A stretch of 64,000 nucleotides of DNA from Hirschia sp964342355 (GTDB lineage: Bacteria > Pseudomonadota > Alphaproteobacteria > Caulobacterales > Hyphomonadaceae): the NCBI GenBank assembly GCA_964342355.1, contig CAYFFG010000006.1, positions 1-64,000 on the forward strand, given 5' to 3'. Shown one piece after another: positions 9,404 to 18,338 of the stretch. The translations under genes were made by a program, and so were the position numbers. Under the pieces are notes generated by a model. That model was not told the origin of the DNA. It made no database searches and saw only the letters and a program-made list of their open reading frames with translations. Every line of letters starts with the position of its first letter. Positions within the stretch are counted from its first letter, which is position 1.

Positions 9404-9637
9404 ATGAAAGATATGCGCGAAGAAAACACTGATCCGGCAAACGATGGCGTCGTTCCAGAGGGTGCCGCCGCAGGCAAAGTCCTTAGTGAAGCGGCAAAAA
9501 GGGCGCTGGCTGAGGCTGCCGAGCGGCGCAAAGCTCAAGATGATTCGGATCATCCCATCGAATACAATGGTCCGAAAGGGAAGGAGCCAACGCGGTTTGG
9601 TGATTGGGAACGCAAGGGCATTGCCTACGACTTCTAA
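9404..9637 (+). CDS. DUF1674 / SdhAF4-like succinate dehydrogenase assembly factor
   Basis: A 77-residue soluble protein whose C terminus carries the DUF1674 signature EPTRFGDWERKGIAYDF. Mitochondrial members (SDHAF4) bind flavinylated SdhA and protect it before complex II assembly; bacterial members are predicted to do the same. The N-terminal half is charged and Ala/Glu-rich. ATG codons at 9404 and 9413 are both possible starts. Its position divergent from htpX is common in alphaproteobacteria. Confidence 0.85.
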   Translation: MKDMREENTDPANDGVVPEGAAAGKVLSEAAKRALAEAAERRKAQDDSDHPIEYNGPKGKEPTRFGDWERKGIAYDF

Positions 9638-9788
9638 GGCTCTCGTTGAGAATTAGGGCTGCACGCGAAAAATTTTTCAAGGTTTCGCGCTTCAGCGTGC
9701 ATCACATTGCATGGTGCTACAAATTATCGTTTCCTGTTGCTCTGCTACAAGGTCAGGCGTTTTACGACTGCATGCAACGGGTGAGTAA

Positions 9789-10193
9789 ATGCTCAGGAAA
9801 TTTACAGTCAGTATCGTTGTCGGGCTTGTGCTTTCTGGAGCAGCCTTTGCCGATGGAGTTGGCAGCGTTAGGAAAGTTGAACCGCCTAAACCATTGAACT
9901 TTGACAAACCGAATGTCATTTATGGCGGCGAAGAGAGCTTACAGGGGCAAAAAGATTACCCCTACATTCACCGGAACTCCGAACCTAAAAAAATAACTAT
10001 CAAAACATCTAAATCCCAACCATGTGATTGTGGCCAAACAGCATTTGGTTCTGAGTTCACAGGTGGTGTTGGAGTGGGTGTTGAAAGCAACTGGTCGGGA
10101 TATGCTTTCTCCAGTCGGATTTTCCCGATGCAACGGGACCGTAATTCTGTCCTTTATCACCGTTCGTCAGCATATGCTTTCACCAATCGGTAG
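9789..10193 (+). CDS. Secreted protein of unknown function
   Basis: A 134-residue protein with a clear Sec signal peptide (LRKF then hydrophobic core, cleavage after AAFA near residue 22). The mature part is Pro/Lys-rich at first, has one CDC motif (PCDCGQ) that could form a disulfide or bind metal, and a Gly/Val-rich stretch GGVGVGVESNWSGY. No family was recognised. A GGGTGAG Shine-Dalgarno sits just before the ATG. It converges with the SDR gene, with the stops 6 bases apart. Confidence 0.7.
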   Translation: MLRKFTVSIVVGLVLSGAAFADGVGSVRKVEPPKPLNFDKPNVIYGGEESLQGQKDYPYIHRNSEPKKITIKTSKSQPCDCGQTAFGSEFTGGVGVGVESNWSGYAFSSRIFPMQRDRNSVLYHRSSAYAFTNR

Positions 10194-10199
10194 TTTGGC

Positions 10200-10994
10200 C
10201 TAATCAAGCGCCTTTGATCGTGCTCTCATCACTTCGATCGCAATGCTATCTGGAGTGAGTTTAGCAAACGCCGCCAAACATTTATTGACGATACCCGTTA
10301 CAGCAACGGCTTTGTTCTTTTCACTGGCGGTGTATGCGCGTTCTGCAACTTGCTCTGCGGATTGCCACATAAACTGGGGTAAGTTGGAAAGTTTGTCGCG
10401 CATTCCATTTACATCGTGGAATTCAGAGTACGTCAGCCCAGGACAGACCGCTGTCGCATGTACGCCAGTGTTTCGGCATTCAATATTCAATGACTGAGAA
10501 AACTTGATCAGTGCCGCTTTCGTTGCGCCATAGAGCGTGTGTCCTTTCCCGCCAGGCGCAATCCCGGCCACAGAGGCGATGTTCAGAATTCGTCCGTATC
10601 CGCGTTGCGCCATCGCAGGTTGAAAGAGATGAACCAGCTCACATGGAGCGAGTAGCATGACTTGCAAACCTTGTTTGTGGATTGACCATTCTGACGCACA
10701 AAACTCACCAGGAACACCATATCCGGCATTGTTGATAAGAACATCAATTTTCCAATCGTTGTTGGCGCAAGTCTTTGCAATTTGATTGGGCGTGGCTGCA
10801 TCAGACAGATCGCATGGGACTATTTGCGCGCATATGTTAAATGTCTTGATTAGCTCCGCTTGCAGAGCAAGCAGCCGATCTTCTCTACGGGCTATCAGAA
10901 TGACGTCATAACCTGCACGCGCATACACAGCAGCAAGCGCTGCGCCAATTCCGGAGGATGCGCCGGTCACTAGCGCGTAATTTTTCCGCGACAT
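10200..10994 (-). CDS. Short-chain dehydrogenase/reductase
   Basis: A classical SDR of about 264 residues. It has the NAD(P)-binding TGASSGIG at the N terminus, NNAGYG, catalytic Ser in NIASVAG and the YGATKAAL Tyr-Lys pair. The start was placed at the ATG encoding MSRKNYALVTG, because the 18-residue upstream extension is not SDR-like and would overlap the divergent small gene. It resembles the YqjQ/DltE-like oxidoreductase group; the substrate is unknown. Confidence 0.85.
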   Translation of the reverse strand: MSRKNYALVTGASSGIGAALAAVYARAGYDVILIARREDRLLALQAELIKTFNICAQIVPCDLSDAATPNQIAKTCANNDWKIDVLINNAGYGVPGEFCASEWSIHKQGLQVMLLAPCELVHLFQPAMAQRGYGRILNIASVAGIAPGGKGHTLYGATKAALIKFSQSLNIECRNTGVHATAVCPGLTYSEFHDVNGMRDKLSNLPQFMWQSAEQVAERAYTASEKNKAVAVTGIVNKCLAAFAKLTPDSIAIEVMRARSKALD

Positions 10995-11087
10995 GAAAGG
11001 ATTCGCCTCATTTCTGGCGCTATCCGGATGACAATCCGCGCGAGCCACCTATGTTGTATTTGCATTATGGGGATGGAGGGCGTGGAA

Positions 11088-11240
11088 ATGTTAGTCAAGG
11101 TGGCCAAGATTGCTATGTTGGTCGGCGGAACTGTATTTACGGCATTTGTCGCAACGTGGCTGTTGCAGGAAGACAAAAGCGAACTTCCAACTCACGTAAG
11201 TGAGAAGCCGGACAGATCTGGCCCGCCAGGTAAAATCTAA
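11088..11240 (+). CDS. Small single-pass membrane protein
   Basis: A 50-residue protein with one predicted transmembrane helix (IAMLVGGTVFTAFVATWLL) and a charged, Pro-rich C-terminal tail. The ATG at 11088 is preferred to upstream starts because GGAGGG lies 8-9 bases before it. No family was recognised. It is divergent from the SDR gene and upstream of another small membrane protein gene. Confidence 0.5.
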   Translation: MLVKVAKIAMLVGGTVFTAFVATWLLQEDKSELPTHVSEKPDRSGPPGKI

Positions 11241-11352
11241 CGTCCATTTGCCTGCAGTTAAGCAGTTAATCTTTCTGCAAAAGTCCATATAAGGTTGATC
11301 AAGAAACGCTTTTGCTGAATTTGCGTTTGGCTATCAAAGGGAGTTCATCGCC

Positions 11353-11742
11353 ATGGAACTGGTAATGGAATTTTTAAACAACGTGTTTGGTGAAGGTGGT
11401 GACTTGGCTGGGATTGCCTCTGCGGCCGGACTTGGAGGGGGAGCTGCCAGTGCTGGCGCAGTTTTGTTCTTCCGTGGCGTCATGGTACGTTTCGTGGTGC
11501 GTATCCTTTTAACGGCCGTGGCAACTGGCGTAGGTTTTTTGCTGCTTCTTAATCAACTGGGTTTTGAAATTGTCCCCAAGGAAGAAGTCCTTGCAGCGCG
11601 CGCAGAACGATATGAACAATATAGCGAAAGCCTAGTCGGGCCTGAGAGCTTTCGCTTTGAGCGCCCTAAGAGCCGGGTTGAAGAAGCTGAAGAAGAGGGC
11701 AAACGCGTTGTCATCGTTCGCCGCCCTTGGGAAAAACACTGA
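11353..11742 (+). CDS. Small membrane protein of unknown function
   Basis: A 129-residue protein. The first half is hydrophobic: a Gly/Ala-rich segment near residues 16-40 and a stronger helix around VVRILLTAVATGVGFLLLL. The C-terminal half is charged and probably cytoplasmic (FERPKSRVEEAEEEGKR). An AAAGGGAG Shine-Dalgarno precedes the ATG. It ends 2 bases before the convergent GNAT-nitrilase gene. No family was recognised. Confidence 0.7.
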   Translation: MELVMEFLNNVFGEGGDLAGIASAAGLGGGAASAGAVLFFRGVMVRFVVRILLTAVATGVGFLLLLNQLGFEIVPKEEVLAARAERYEQYSESLVGPESFRFERPKSRVEEAEEEGKRVVIVRRPWEKH

Positions 11743-11744
11743 TT

Positions 11745-13295
11745 TTACGACTTGTCCTTCCAGTTAATGTTGTAAAGATCGAAACGACGATCCCGCAGAT
11801 TTCGGACCGAACCTTCAGCGCGCGCCCACTCAAGGTCAGTCAGATCAAGGTCCGCGACTGCAATTGTTTCGACGTTTTCAGAACATTCTTCTGCGACACC
11901 ATCACGGGCAAATGCAAAATCGCAAGGAGTTAAGATTGCGGATTGGGCATATTGAATGTCCATGTTTTCAACACCAGGCAGATTGCCGACATTTCCAGAC
12001 ATGACCACATAGCATTGATTTTCGATTGCGCGTGCCTGGCAACAATATCGAACGCGTAAGTATCCTTGCCGGGTGTCTGTACAGAACGGCACAAACAGGA
12101 GTTTTGCCCCTTCGTCCACTAACCGACGTGCAAGTTCGGGAAATTCTGAATCATAACAAATCAGAACGCCGATTGGTCCGCAGTCTGTTTGGATAGTTGA
12201 GATTTCATCGCCGCCGAGAATGCTCCACCAGTGGCGTTCATTAGGTGTTGGGTGAATTTTTTCCTGAGCGTGCACTGATCCGTCGCGAAGGAAGACATAA
12301 GCGACGTTCTGAATCTCTCCGTCATCTGTTTTGGTGGGGTGCGAGCCCCCGATGATGTTTATATTGTAGGAGATCGCCAGTTGCCGAACGGCTTCTATGA
12401 AACGAGGGGTGTATTCGGTTAGTTTGTCCACGCTTTCCGCTGGCGTAAGCGGCTGATTTTCTATAGATAATAATTGCAATGTGAAGAGTTCGGGAAAAAC
12501 AACAAAATCTGATCTATAGTCCGCTGTAACATCCACAAAATATTCGATATTGGATATGAACTCTTCAAAAGAAGACACGCGCCGCTGTTGGAACTGGACA
12601 GTGGCCACACGCACCCATTCTTTTGCGCCTTTTGAAGTGGCATCTTGTTGACGGCCGTCTGAATAGTACGGATTACGCCAAACCATGCGTACTGCAGCGC
12701 CGTTCGAGGCGACATCTTCCTCCAGATACCCCGGAACAACACCGGTAGGTTCGAACCCCATGCGCTGCTGGAAACGTAATACCGGATCAGTGATTTTCTG
12801 CGCCATGACTGCATCCAGATAGGATTCCGCAGTGGGATAAGTTTTCTTCTTTCGACGCCAGCCGGGCATGCGACCGCAGAATACGATACCCTTTAGTTCC
12901 TGGCGTTCGCAAAGCTCCTTACGAGCATCATATAGGCGTTGGCCAATGCGTAGTCGGCGTCTGTCTGGGTCGACACAGACTTCCATTCCATAGAGCCATT
13001 CACCACGCGGATCGTGACGAGAAGCAAATCCGTTCCCTGTGATAGATTCCCAAGTGTGTTTTCGCATGGCCACACGTTCGTCAATGCGGAATGAGGCTGC
13101 ATACCCAACGATCTGGTCTTCATACTCGACGACAAATTGTCCCTCAGGAAAATTCGAAATCTGCCCTTTGAGCATAGCTGTCGTGTATCCGCCCAGAATA
13201 GGGTACACCTTTTTGACCACATCATTAATGGCGGGGATATCTGCGGGTGTCGCATTGCGGATCACCAGTTTGGCACTTGATTTCTGCTGCGGCAT
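11745..13295 (-). CDS. GNAT N-acetyltransferase fused to carbon-nitrogen hydrolase (nitrilase superfamily)
   Basis: A 516-residue two-domain protein. Residues ~8-205 form a GNAT domain (VCVDPDRRRLRIGQRLY is the acetyl-CoA-binding segment) and ~228-510 a nitrilase-superfamily domain. The catalytic triad is visible as E269 (FPELF), K346 (EKIHP) and C380 (LICYDSEFPE). This architecture is widespread and annotated as bifunctional GNAT/carbon-nitrogen hydrolase, but the substrate is not established. It is the third gene of a tight minus-strand operon behind a tyrosine phosphatase and an MGS-amidohydrolase, which suggests joint action on a small nitrogenous compound. Confidence 0.9.
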   Translation of the reverse strand: MPQQKSSAKLVIRNATPADIPAINDVVKKVYPILGGYTTAMLKGQISNFPEGQFVVEYEDQIVGYAASFRIDERVAMRKHTWESITGNGFASRHDPRGEWLYGMEVCVDPDRRRLRIGQRLYDARKELCERQELKGIVFCGRMPGWRRKKKTYPTAESYLDAVMAQKITDPVLRFQQRMGFEPTGVVPGYLEEDVASNGAAVRMVWRNPYYSDGRQQDATSKGAKEWVRVATVQFQQRRVSSFEEFISNIEYFVDVTADYRSDFVVFPELFTLQLLSIENQPLTPAESVDKLTEYTPRFIEAVRQLAISYNINIIGGSHPTKTDDGEIQNVAYVFLRDGSVHAQEKIHPTPNERHWWSILGGDEISTIQTDCGPIGVLICYDSEFPELARRLVDEGAKLLFVPFCTDTRQGYLRVRYCCQARAIENQCYVVMSGNVGNLPGVENMDIQYAQSAILTPCDFAFARDGVAEECSENVETIAVADLDLTDLEWARAEGSVRNLRDRRFDLYNINWKDKS

Positions 13296-13314
13296 AAATA
13301 CCTCAAAGCACTTT

Positions 13315-13782
13315 CTATGGAGAGAGGGAGCCAGTCGTTATTCGCTCTAACAGGCCAGCGCTGGCCATTTCAATAAGGTCCAATGCTTCGTCAAATTTTC
13401 GGGTGTAATATGGATCAGGCACTTCTGAGACTGAACTTTTGTCAGCATACTCCAAAAAGAGATGCACAGGTGTCGCTGACGCTTCAGGTCTGAGCGCTTC
13501 AATATCACTTTTATTGGACTTATCCATTGCGATTATAAGATCGAAGCGCTCAAAGTCATAAGATTTAAACTGCCGAGCTCTAAGTTGAGATAGGTCATAC
13601 CCGCGCGCCCGAGCGGCTCTTTCCATTTCAGGGTAGGGCGGTTCGCCAACATGCCAGTTACCAGAACCTGCGCTGTCGACTTCAACAAACGCACCGCCGA
13701 TATGAGCTAAATGGGCAAAGACCCCCTCTGCCGCAGGAGAGCGGCAGATGTTACCAAGGCAGACAAACAATACGCGCGACAT
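13315..13782 (-). CDS. Low-molecular-weight protein tyrosine phosphatase
   Basis: A 155-residue LMW-PTP. The P-loop C8-L-G-N-I-C-R14 followed by Ser gives the CX5R nucleophile, and the general-acid Asp lies in VPDPYY near residue 125. The reaction is hydrolysis of phosphotyrosine, or of other small phosphoesters. In bacteria such enzymes often sit with exopolysaccharide genes; here it is sandwiched between two amide/amine-hydrolase fusions with gaps of 14 and 19 bases, which is an unusual setting. Confidence 0.93.
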   Translation of the reverse strand: MSRVLFVCLGNICRSPAAEGVFAHLAHIGGAFVEVDSAGSGNWHVGEPPYPEMERAARARGYDLSQLRARQFKSYDFERFDLIIAMDKSNKSDIEALRPEASATPVHLFLEYADKSSVSEVPDPYYTRKFDEALDLIEMASAGLLERITTGSLSP

Positions 13783-13796
13783 GTGAGAGCTAAATC

Positions 13797-15275
13797 CTAC
13801 TCAGCAGGCTCCGCCATACGTTCCGCCTTAACCATGAGTTCTTCTTCAAGGTGAGCTGGGGGCCGGGTTGCCCAATCAGCAACCTGCTCAAGGTCATAGT
13901 CACGACAGGCTTCCATCAACATACGGGCTTCAGTCCACATGTCGCCATCTACGATTGGCATGAAGAGGTCAGCGATGTTGTCGATTCCTAGATAGACACG
14001 AACACCTGCGTCACGCATTTTGACATAGGGCCCGATGGAATTGTGAAGTGGTGCTGTCATAGGCAGCTGCTTCATTGAGAGAGCTGCTGACGGGCAGATC
14101 ACAATGCCCATATCCGCTTCTTTGACCAGTTTAATGATGCGGTCCTGTTCGGAATTATCTTTAGACGCCACAGAGATGGCGTGAATTCCGTAAACTCGAC
14201 CTTGCATGCCGTGTTCGATGGTTTTAAGCGCTAAAAGTTCCGTTTCGTGTTGATGTGGATTATTTTCCTGATCGACATGAGCCTCAACCATTTTATTCAG
14301 CTCTTTGGCTGTCTGCATGATGAAGTCCAGATGCGCTTCTTCTCTTGGTCGGTCGCGGGAGGGCAGGCCGCCGCAGAAATCAGCAAGCTTACATGCCTCA
14401 AGATATTGTTTCTGGGTTTTTTCTTCTAAAACCCCTTCAAGCGGTTGAATGCCGATTTCAAACTTGATCTGGTCTTTATAGCGCTCCTTAACTTCCACGG
14501 CCGCCTGAATGCCCTTCAGACCAATAATACTGTCCGCATCAACCATAGTACGACAGTATTTTGATCCTTGTGCAACGACGGCATCGAGGGCGCGTGAGAT
14601 ACGTTCAACTAGGTCTTCGTGCGTGTAATTTTCCTTTAGCAGGCGGTATAATTCCCACTTTTTCTCCATGTCAGCGAAACCGAGCGCCAAGTTCTCCGGA
14701 GAGATAAGATAAGCTTTGTCAAAATGGCCGTGATGGTTTGCAAAGCCGCCGCGTTCTTCAACCAATTCCAGGAATTTGGCTTTTAAATCCCAAGGACGCT
14801 CTGCAGAGCGTTGACGGTAGTCAAAAGTACCTTGTTTGATGTCTGAAAGGATTGTTCCGATTGTTTCGCGCGCCACCTCGCGATCCGTTATCAGCGGAAT
14901 CCCATGTTTGATGGCGAGCGATCTGATCTGTCGCGCATCCGAAGACTCATCATAATCCTGCTCGCCAGTGAGGATGTTGATAACGAAATCTATCTCACCC
15001 CGTTCTATCAGGTGGCGAATATTGGGTTGTTCGCCAGATGAAATCTTGTGAGCAAAAGAAGACTCTACGCCATTGGCTTCAAAAAAACGCTGAGTACCCG
15101 GCGTGGCGAACAGTTTGACACCAATAGCTGTCATTTCCTGACAACTTTTAAGTAGAAACTGTTTATCATCCGGGCTGCCGGCGCTGATCAACAGGGCATG
15201 TTCTCGCCCGCGCGCCAACATTTTCAGATTGAAGCCGATTAGGTCGATCTTGGTATAGCGTTCGCGCGTTTCCAT
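13797..15275 (-). CDS. MGS-like domain fused to cytosine-deaminase-type amidohydrolase
   Basis: A 492-residue protein in two parts. Residues ~25-150 match the methylglyoxal-synthase-like fold as found at the C terminus of carbamoyl phosphate synthase (ISAGSPDDK, FATPGTQRFFEANG, DFVINILTG). Residues ~170-480 form an amidohydrolase barrel with apparent metal ligands H182 and H184 (HGHFDK), H333 (EAHVDQ), H365 (GIHAIS) and D432 (GIDN), the pattern of the cytosine deaminase group. The barrel probably deaminates or hydrolyses a cyclic nitrogenous substrate. The MGS-like part may sense a phosphorylated ligand, as it does in CarB (UMP, IMP). It heads the operon with the phosphatase and GNAT-nitrilase genes. 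The substrate is unknown. Confidence 0.85.
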   Translation of the reverse strand: METRERYTKIDLIGFNLKMLARGREHALLISAGSPDDKQFLLKSCQEMTAIGVKLFATPGTQRFFEANGVESSFAHKISSGEQPNIRHLIERGEIDFVINILTGEQDYDESSDARQIRSLAIKHGIPLITDREVARETIGTILSDIKQGTFDYRQRSAERPWDLKAKFLELVEERGGFANHHGHFDKAYLISPENLALGFADMEKKWELYRLLKENYTHEDLVERISRALDAVVAQGSKYCRTMVDADSIIGLKGIQAAVEVKERYKDQIKFEIGIQPLEGVLEEKTQKQYLEACKLADFCGGLPSRDRPREEAHLDFIMQTAKELNKMVEAHVDQENNPHQHETELLALKTIEHGMQGRVYGIHAISVASKDNSEQDRIIKLVKEADMGIVICPSAALSMKQLPMTAPLHNSIGPYVKMRDAGVRVYLGIDNIADLFMPIVDGDMWTEARMLMEACRDYDLEQVADWATRPPAHLEEELMVKAERMAEPAE

Positions 15276-15722
15276 GAGGGGGCTCCTGACCGGCTGAGTA
15301 ATTTAAATTGTCCGACACAGATACATTACAGCGGTTCGTGTCAAGAAAAATGGTTTTTTTGGGTGAAATATTCTGTGAACATAAAAAATGCCCGACAATT
15401 ATTCTATCGGAACAAAAATTCAGCCCAGAGCGCGAATCAATACTACAAAAAAGAAATATAAATAAAACAATTAATAAATATACATTGTAAATAGCTTGAT
15501 TAATTTTATTTTAATAAATGTTAAATCATGAAAATTTGTTATTTATTTCGGTTTAATATTTTTTAAATATTATATTCCCTTACGTCACTTGTGATGAATT
15601 GAAATATTAAAGCGAATTCGGTTTCTATTTACTATTTATTTATCACGTTTTGTTGAGTTTCTGTGAGAATTCGGCCCAGCCCAACTTCTATCCATACTCA
15701 ATGAAGCAAGGGATACGCTTCC
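15276..15722. other. AT-rich intergenic region upstream of the YfiR-like gene
   Basis: About 447 bases, much more AT-rich than the flanking genes, especially 15440-15660. No supported gene lies here. It must hold the promoters of the divergent amidohydrolase and YfiR-like genes. A TTAA-N7-TTAA arrangement (CtrA-box-like) lies at 15500-15514, and the octamer GAATTCGG occurs twice, at 15614 and 15667. Confidence 0.6.
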
Positions 15723-16238
15723 ATGAAACTAACAAAATGGCTTGCAGTAGCCGCCTTAAGTGCGCTCATTGCGTCCCCTACGGCAATGGCGACAGACCTT
15801 AAAGACATGCAGGTTATCGGCCGCGCCCTTTCGTTTGTTGAAGGTGGCGCTAAGGGCGATGTGACGATCGCAATCGTCTATGCGGATGATGCAGCCGGCT
15901 CAAAAGAAGAAGCCGACGCAGTTGCCGGGATTTTAGGCGGCGGACTTAAGGCGGGTGAGGTGACGATGAAGCCTCAGGTTGTCTCTGTCTCTGACTTGGG
16001 GTCTGCTGGTAGCGCCGCTGCGATATTCGTTCCTGCCGGCATGGCCGGACACTACGGCGCAATCAAAGGCACTGGCAAACTCACCCTGACAACTGATCAG
16101 TCTTGCGCAGAAGCGGGCGCATGCGTGGTGTCCGTGCAGAGCTCTCCCAAAGTCGAAATTGTTGTGAACCGGTCAGCGGCATCTGCTGCGTCCGTCTCAT
16201 TTGCGGCCGCTTTCCGCATGATGATCAAAGAAATTTAG
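15723..16238 (+). CDS. Periplasmic YfiR-like (DUF4154-like) protein
   Basis: A 171-residue secreted protein with a signal peptide cleaved after TAMA near residue 23. The mature part has the layout of YfiR/DUF4154 proteins: an early beta-strand with VTIAIVY, a middle alanine-rich region, AAIFVPAG and a C-terminal KVEIVVNRSAASAASVSF motif like the conserved end of that family. YfiR is a periplasmic repressor of a membrane signalling protein. Here the partner may be the MCP two genes downstream, with the TonB receptor between them; that is an inference. The family match is moderate. The gene starts a rightward cluster after a long AT-rich leader. Confidence 0.6.
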   Translation: MKLTKWLAVAALSALIASPTAMATDLKDMQVIGRALSFVEGGAKGDVTIAIVYADDAAGSKEEADAVAGILGGGLKAGEVTMKPQVVSVSDLGSAGSAAAIFVPAGMAGHYGAIKGTGKLTLTTDQSCAEAGACVVSVQSSPKVEIVVNRSAASAASVSFAAAFRMMIKEI

Positions 16239-16277
16239 GCGCGTTTGAAGACGACAGCCCACTTGAGGAAAAGTCCT

Positions 16278-18338
16278 ATGAAAAACACGAAACCCGACTT
16301 CAAAGCGATCAAACAAGAAATCCTCGCCGACGAATCCGCTGCTAAGCGGTCTAAATTGTCGAAGGGTGTTCTGGCAGCCGCAGCTGTGGCGACACCTGCT
16401 GCGATTTTCTCTGCTGGTTCCGCCAGCGCACAGTCAATTGACTACGGCTCGTTGGAAATGTTGTTCGGCGAACCTGTCACAACCTCTGCGACGGGTGCTC
16501 CCCAACGCGCATCCGAAACGCCAGCGACTATGGAAATCATTTCTGCGGAAGACATCAAAGCTTCTGGTGCGAATGATCTCACGACGGTCCTCTCTCGCGT
16601 GGTTGGCATCAACCACAACAGATACGGACAGGCGCAAGCTGATGTTGCGGTGCGCGGTTATGTGCAGTCGGCCAACCCACGTCTGCTTGTTCTCGTAAAC
16701 GGTCGCCAAGTCTACTTTGACTTTTACGGCTACACAGTTTGGGAGACGATCCCGGTCCAACTGGAAGAAATTCGTCAGATTGAGGTCGTAAAAGGTCCAA
16801 ACACGGCGCTCTTTGGCTTCAACGCTGTGGGCGGTGTTGTTAACATTATCACTTACGACCCAATTCTCGATGACAAGGACAATGTCACGCTGTCGGTTAA
16901 TGCTGATGGTGGTAGTGATGCAAGCGCCGTAATGACGGTAAAGCCATCTGACAAACTCGGTATCCGTGCGTCCCTCGGCGGATTTAACGCGAATGAGTGG
17001 GACATCGATAACGAATTCCGCAATGAGCCGGAAAACAACGGTCTTACATATGCCGCTGAGGTCGCTTATCAGGTTACCGATAAAGTCACAGCTTCAGCTG
17101 AGGTAACGCATGGTGATGTGAAGCGCGCCGAGCGTTATGCGTCAGGTGGCTTCCCATACACGAAAACCGAAACCGACAGTATGCTTGGCAGAGTGGAAGC
17201 TGAAGGTAGTTTCGGACTTCTCAAAGTCACCGCGTATGAAAACAAAGACAAGCTGACAGGCTTCACTGAAGCGGGATACGACTTCGATATTGATGCAAAA
17301 CTGCAGGTGTTCCAGGCGGAAGACCTCTTCAAGGTTGGCGCCAAGCACACTTTCCGTGTTGCTGCGGAATACCGCAAAGCCGACGCGGTGTTGACGGCTG
17401 TTTCGGGCAACACATATCCAGCTGAAACCACGGTGACTTCCGGTTCTGCAATGTGGAATTGGGCGATTACAGATAAGCTGACTTCGACTGTTGCTGCCCG
17501 CTATGACTCGATGGAATATGAAGGCGACTCTGTTGCGGCCCAGTTCGGATACGGGTTGCGCTCAGAAGGCGAGCTGGAAGAGCCATCTTGGAACGTTGGT
17601 TTGGTGTTCAAGGCGACAGATTATGATACCTTTAATTTCCAGATTGCACGCGGTCTGCAAATTCCAGCGATCCTTGACTATGTGTTTGCTGGAACAGGAA
17701 CGATCGCTCCACCAGTTGTAGACAATTATGCGATTGATTATGACCGTAGTATTCCATCTATCTCCGGTCATTTCCGTGCAAGTGTCTTCTATCAGACAAA
17801 TGAAGATATCAAATATCTGCACAATTTTGGATTGCTTCCGGGTGTCACACTTCCGAATGTCCTGACAATTGGAGACTCTGAACTATCAGGATTGGAGCTT
17901 TCGCTTGATGGTGTGGCAAGCGATAACCTGTCCTGGTATGTCAACTATGCATATCTGAATCTTGAAGATGACATTGGCACGGTGCCTTCTTATGGCGGTG
18001 TTCTGAATATTCAGCCGATTAGCTATGAATCATCGACGCCAGAACACGAAGTGAAAGCTGGTCTTCGCTACGAACGTGGCAAATGGACGTTTGGTGCTGA
18101 TGCACGTTACACATCAGATGTTGAATACTATTCAGCTCCGCTTGAAACCGGTGGTTTCCTCTACGCGCCTGTTCCATTGGATGCTTATGTCGCATTGGAT
18201 GCTCGCATCGGCTATGAAGTATCTGAAGGCGTGCATCTGTCGGTCGAAGGTGAAAACCTTTCCAACGATGGTGATCCGCAGATTGCAGGCGGTGCGATCG
18301 AAAGCATCTATCGTATGAAGCTGTCTGTCGATTTCTAG
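16278..18338 (+). CDS. TonB-dependent outer-membrane receptor
   Basis: A receptor of about 686 residues. ATG 16278 (MKNTKPDF) is preferred over an upstream start because GAGGAA lies just before it. A long charged N-terminus precedes the signal core, which ends ASAQS near residue 41. A plug domain follows (VRGYVQSANPRLLVLVNGRQ, VVKGPNTALFGFNAVGGVVN), then a 22-strand-type barrel ending in MKLSVDF with terminal Phe. The N-terminal part reads LFGEPVTTSATGAPQRASETPA, a form often seen in receptors encoded beside YfiR-like proteins and signalling genes. The ligand is not predictable. It lies 39 bases after the YfiR-like gene. Confidence 0.93.
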   Translation: MKNTKPDFKAIKQEILADESAAKRSKLSKGVLAAAAVATPAAIFSAGSASAQSIDYGSLEMLFGEPVTTSATGAPQRASETPATMEIISAEDIKASGANDLTTVLSRVVGINHNRYGQAQADVAVRGYVQSANPRLLVLVNGRQVYFDFYGYTVWETIPVQLEEIRQIEVVKGPNTALFGFNAVGGVVNIITYDPILDDKDNVTLSVNADGGSDASAVMTVKPSDKLGIRASLGGFNANEWDIDNEFRNEPENNGLTYAAEVAYQVTDKVTASAEVTHGDVKRAERYASGGFPYTKTETDSMLGRVEAEGSFGLLKVTAYENKDKLTGFTEAGYDFDIDAKLQVFQAEDLFKVGAKHTFRVAAEYRKADAVLTAVSGNTYPAETTVTSGSAMWNWAITDKLTSTVAARYDSMEYEGDSVAAQFGYGLRSEGELEEPSWNVGLVFKATDYDTFNFQIARGLQIPAILDYVFAGTGTIAPPVVDNYAIDYDRSIPSISGHFRASVFYQTNEDIKYLHNFGLLPGVTLPNVLTIGDSELSGLELSLDGVASDNLSWYVNYAYLNLEDDIGTVPSYGGVLNIQPISYESSTPEHEVKAGLRYERGKWTFGADARYTSDVEYYSAPLETGGFLYAPVPLDAYVALDARIGYEVSEGVHLSVEGENLSNDGDPQIAGGAIESIYRMKLSVDF

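Noticed and set aside
10995..11048. N-terminal extension of the SDR gene
   Set aside because: The added residues are not SDR-like and would overlap the divergent gene; MSRKNYALVTG is the natural start.
15308..15490. 60-residue plus-strand frame in the AT-rich gap
   Set aside because: TTG start without Shine-Dalgarno, composition of AT-rich DNA, and overlaps the expected promoter region.
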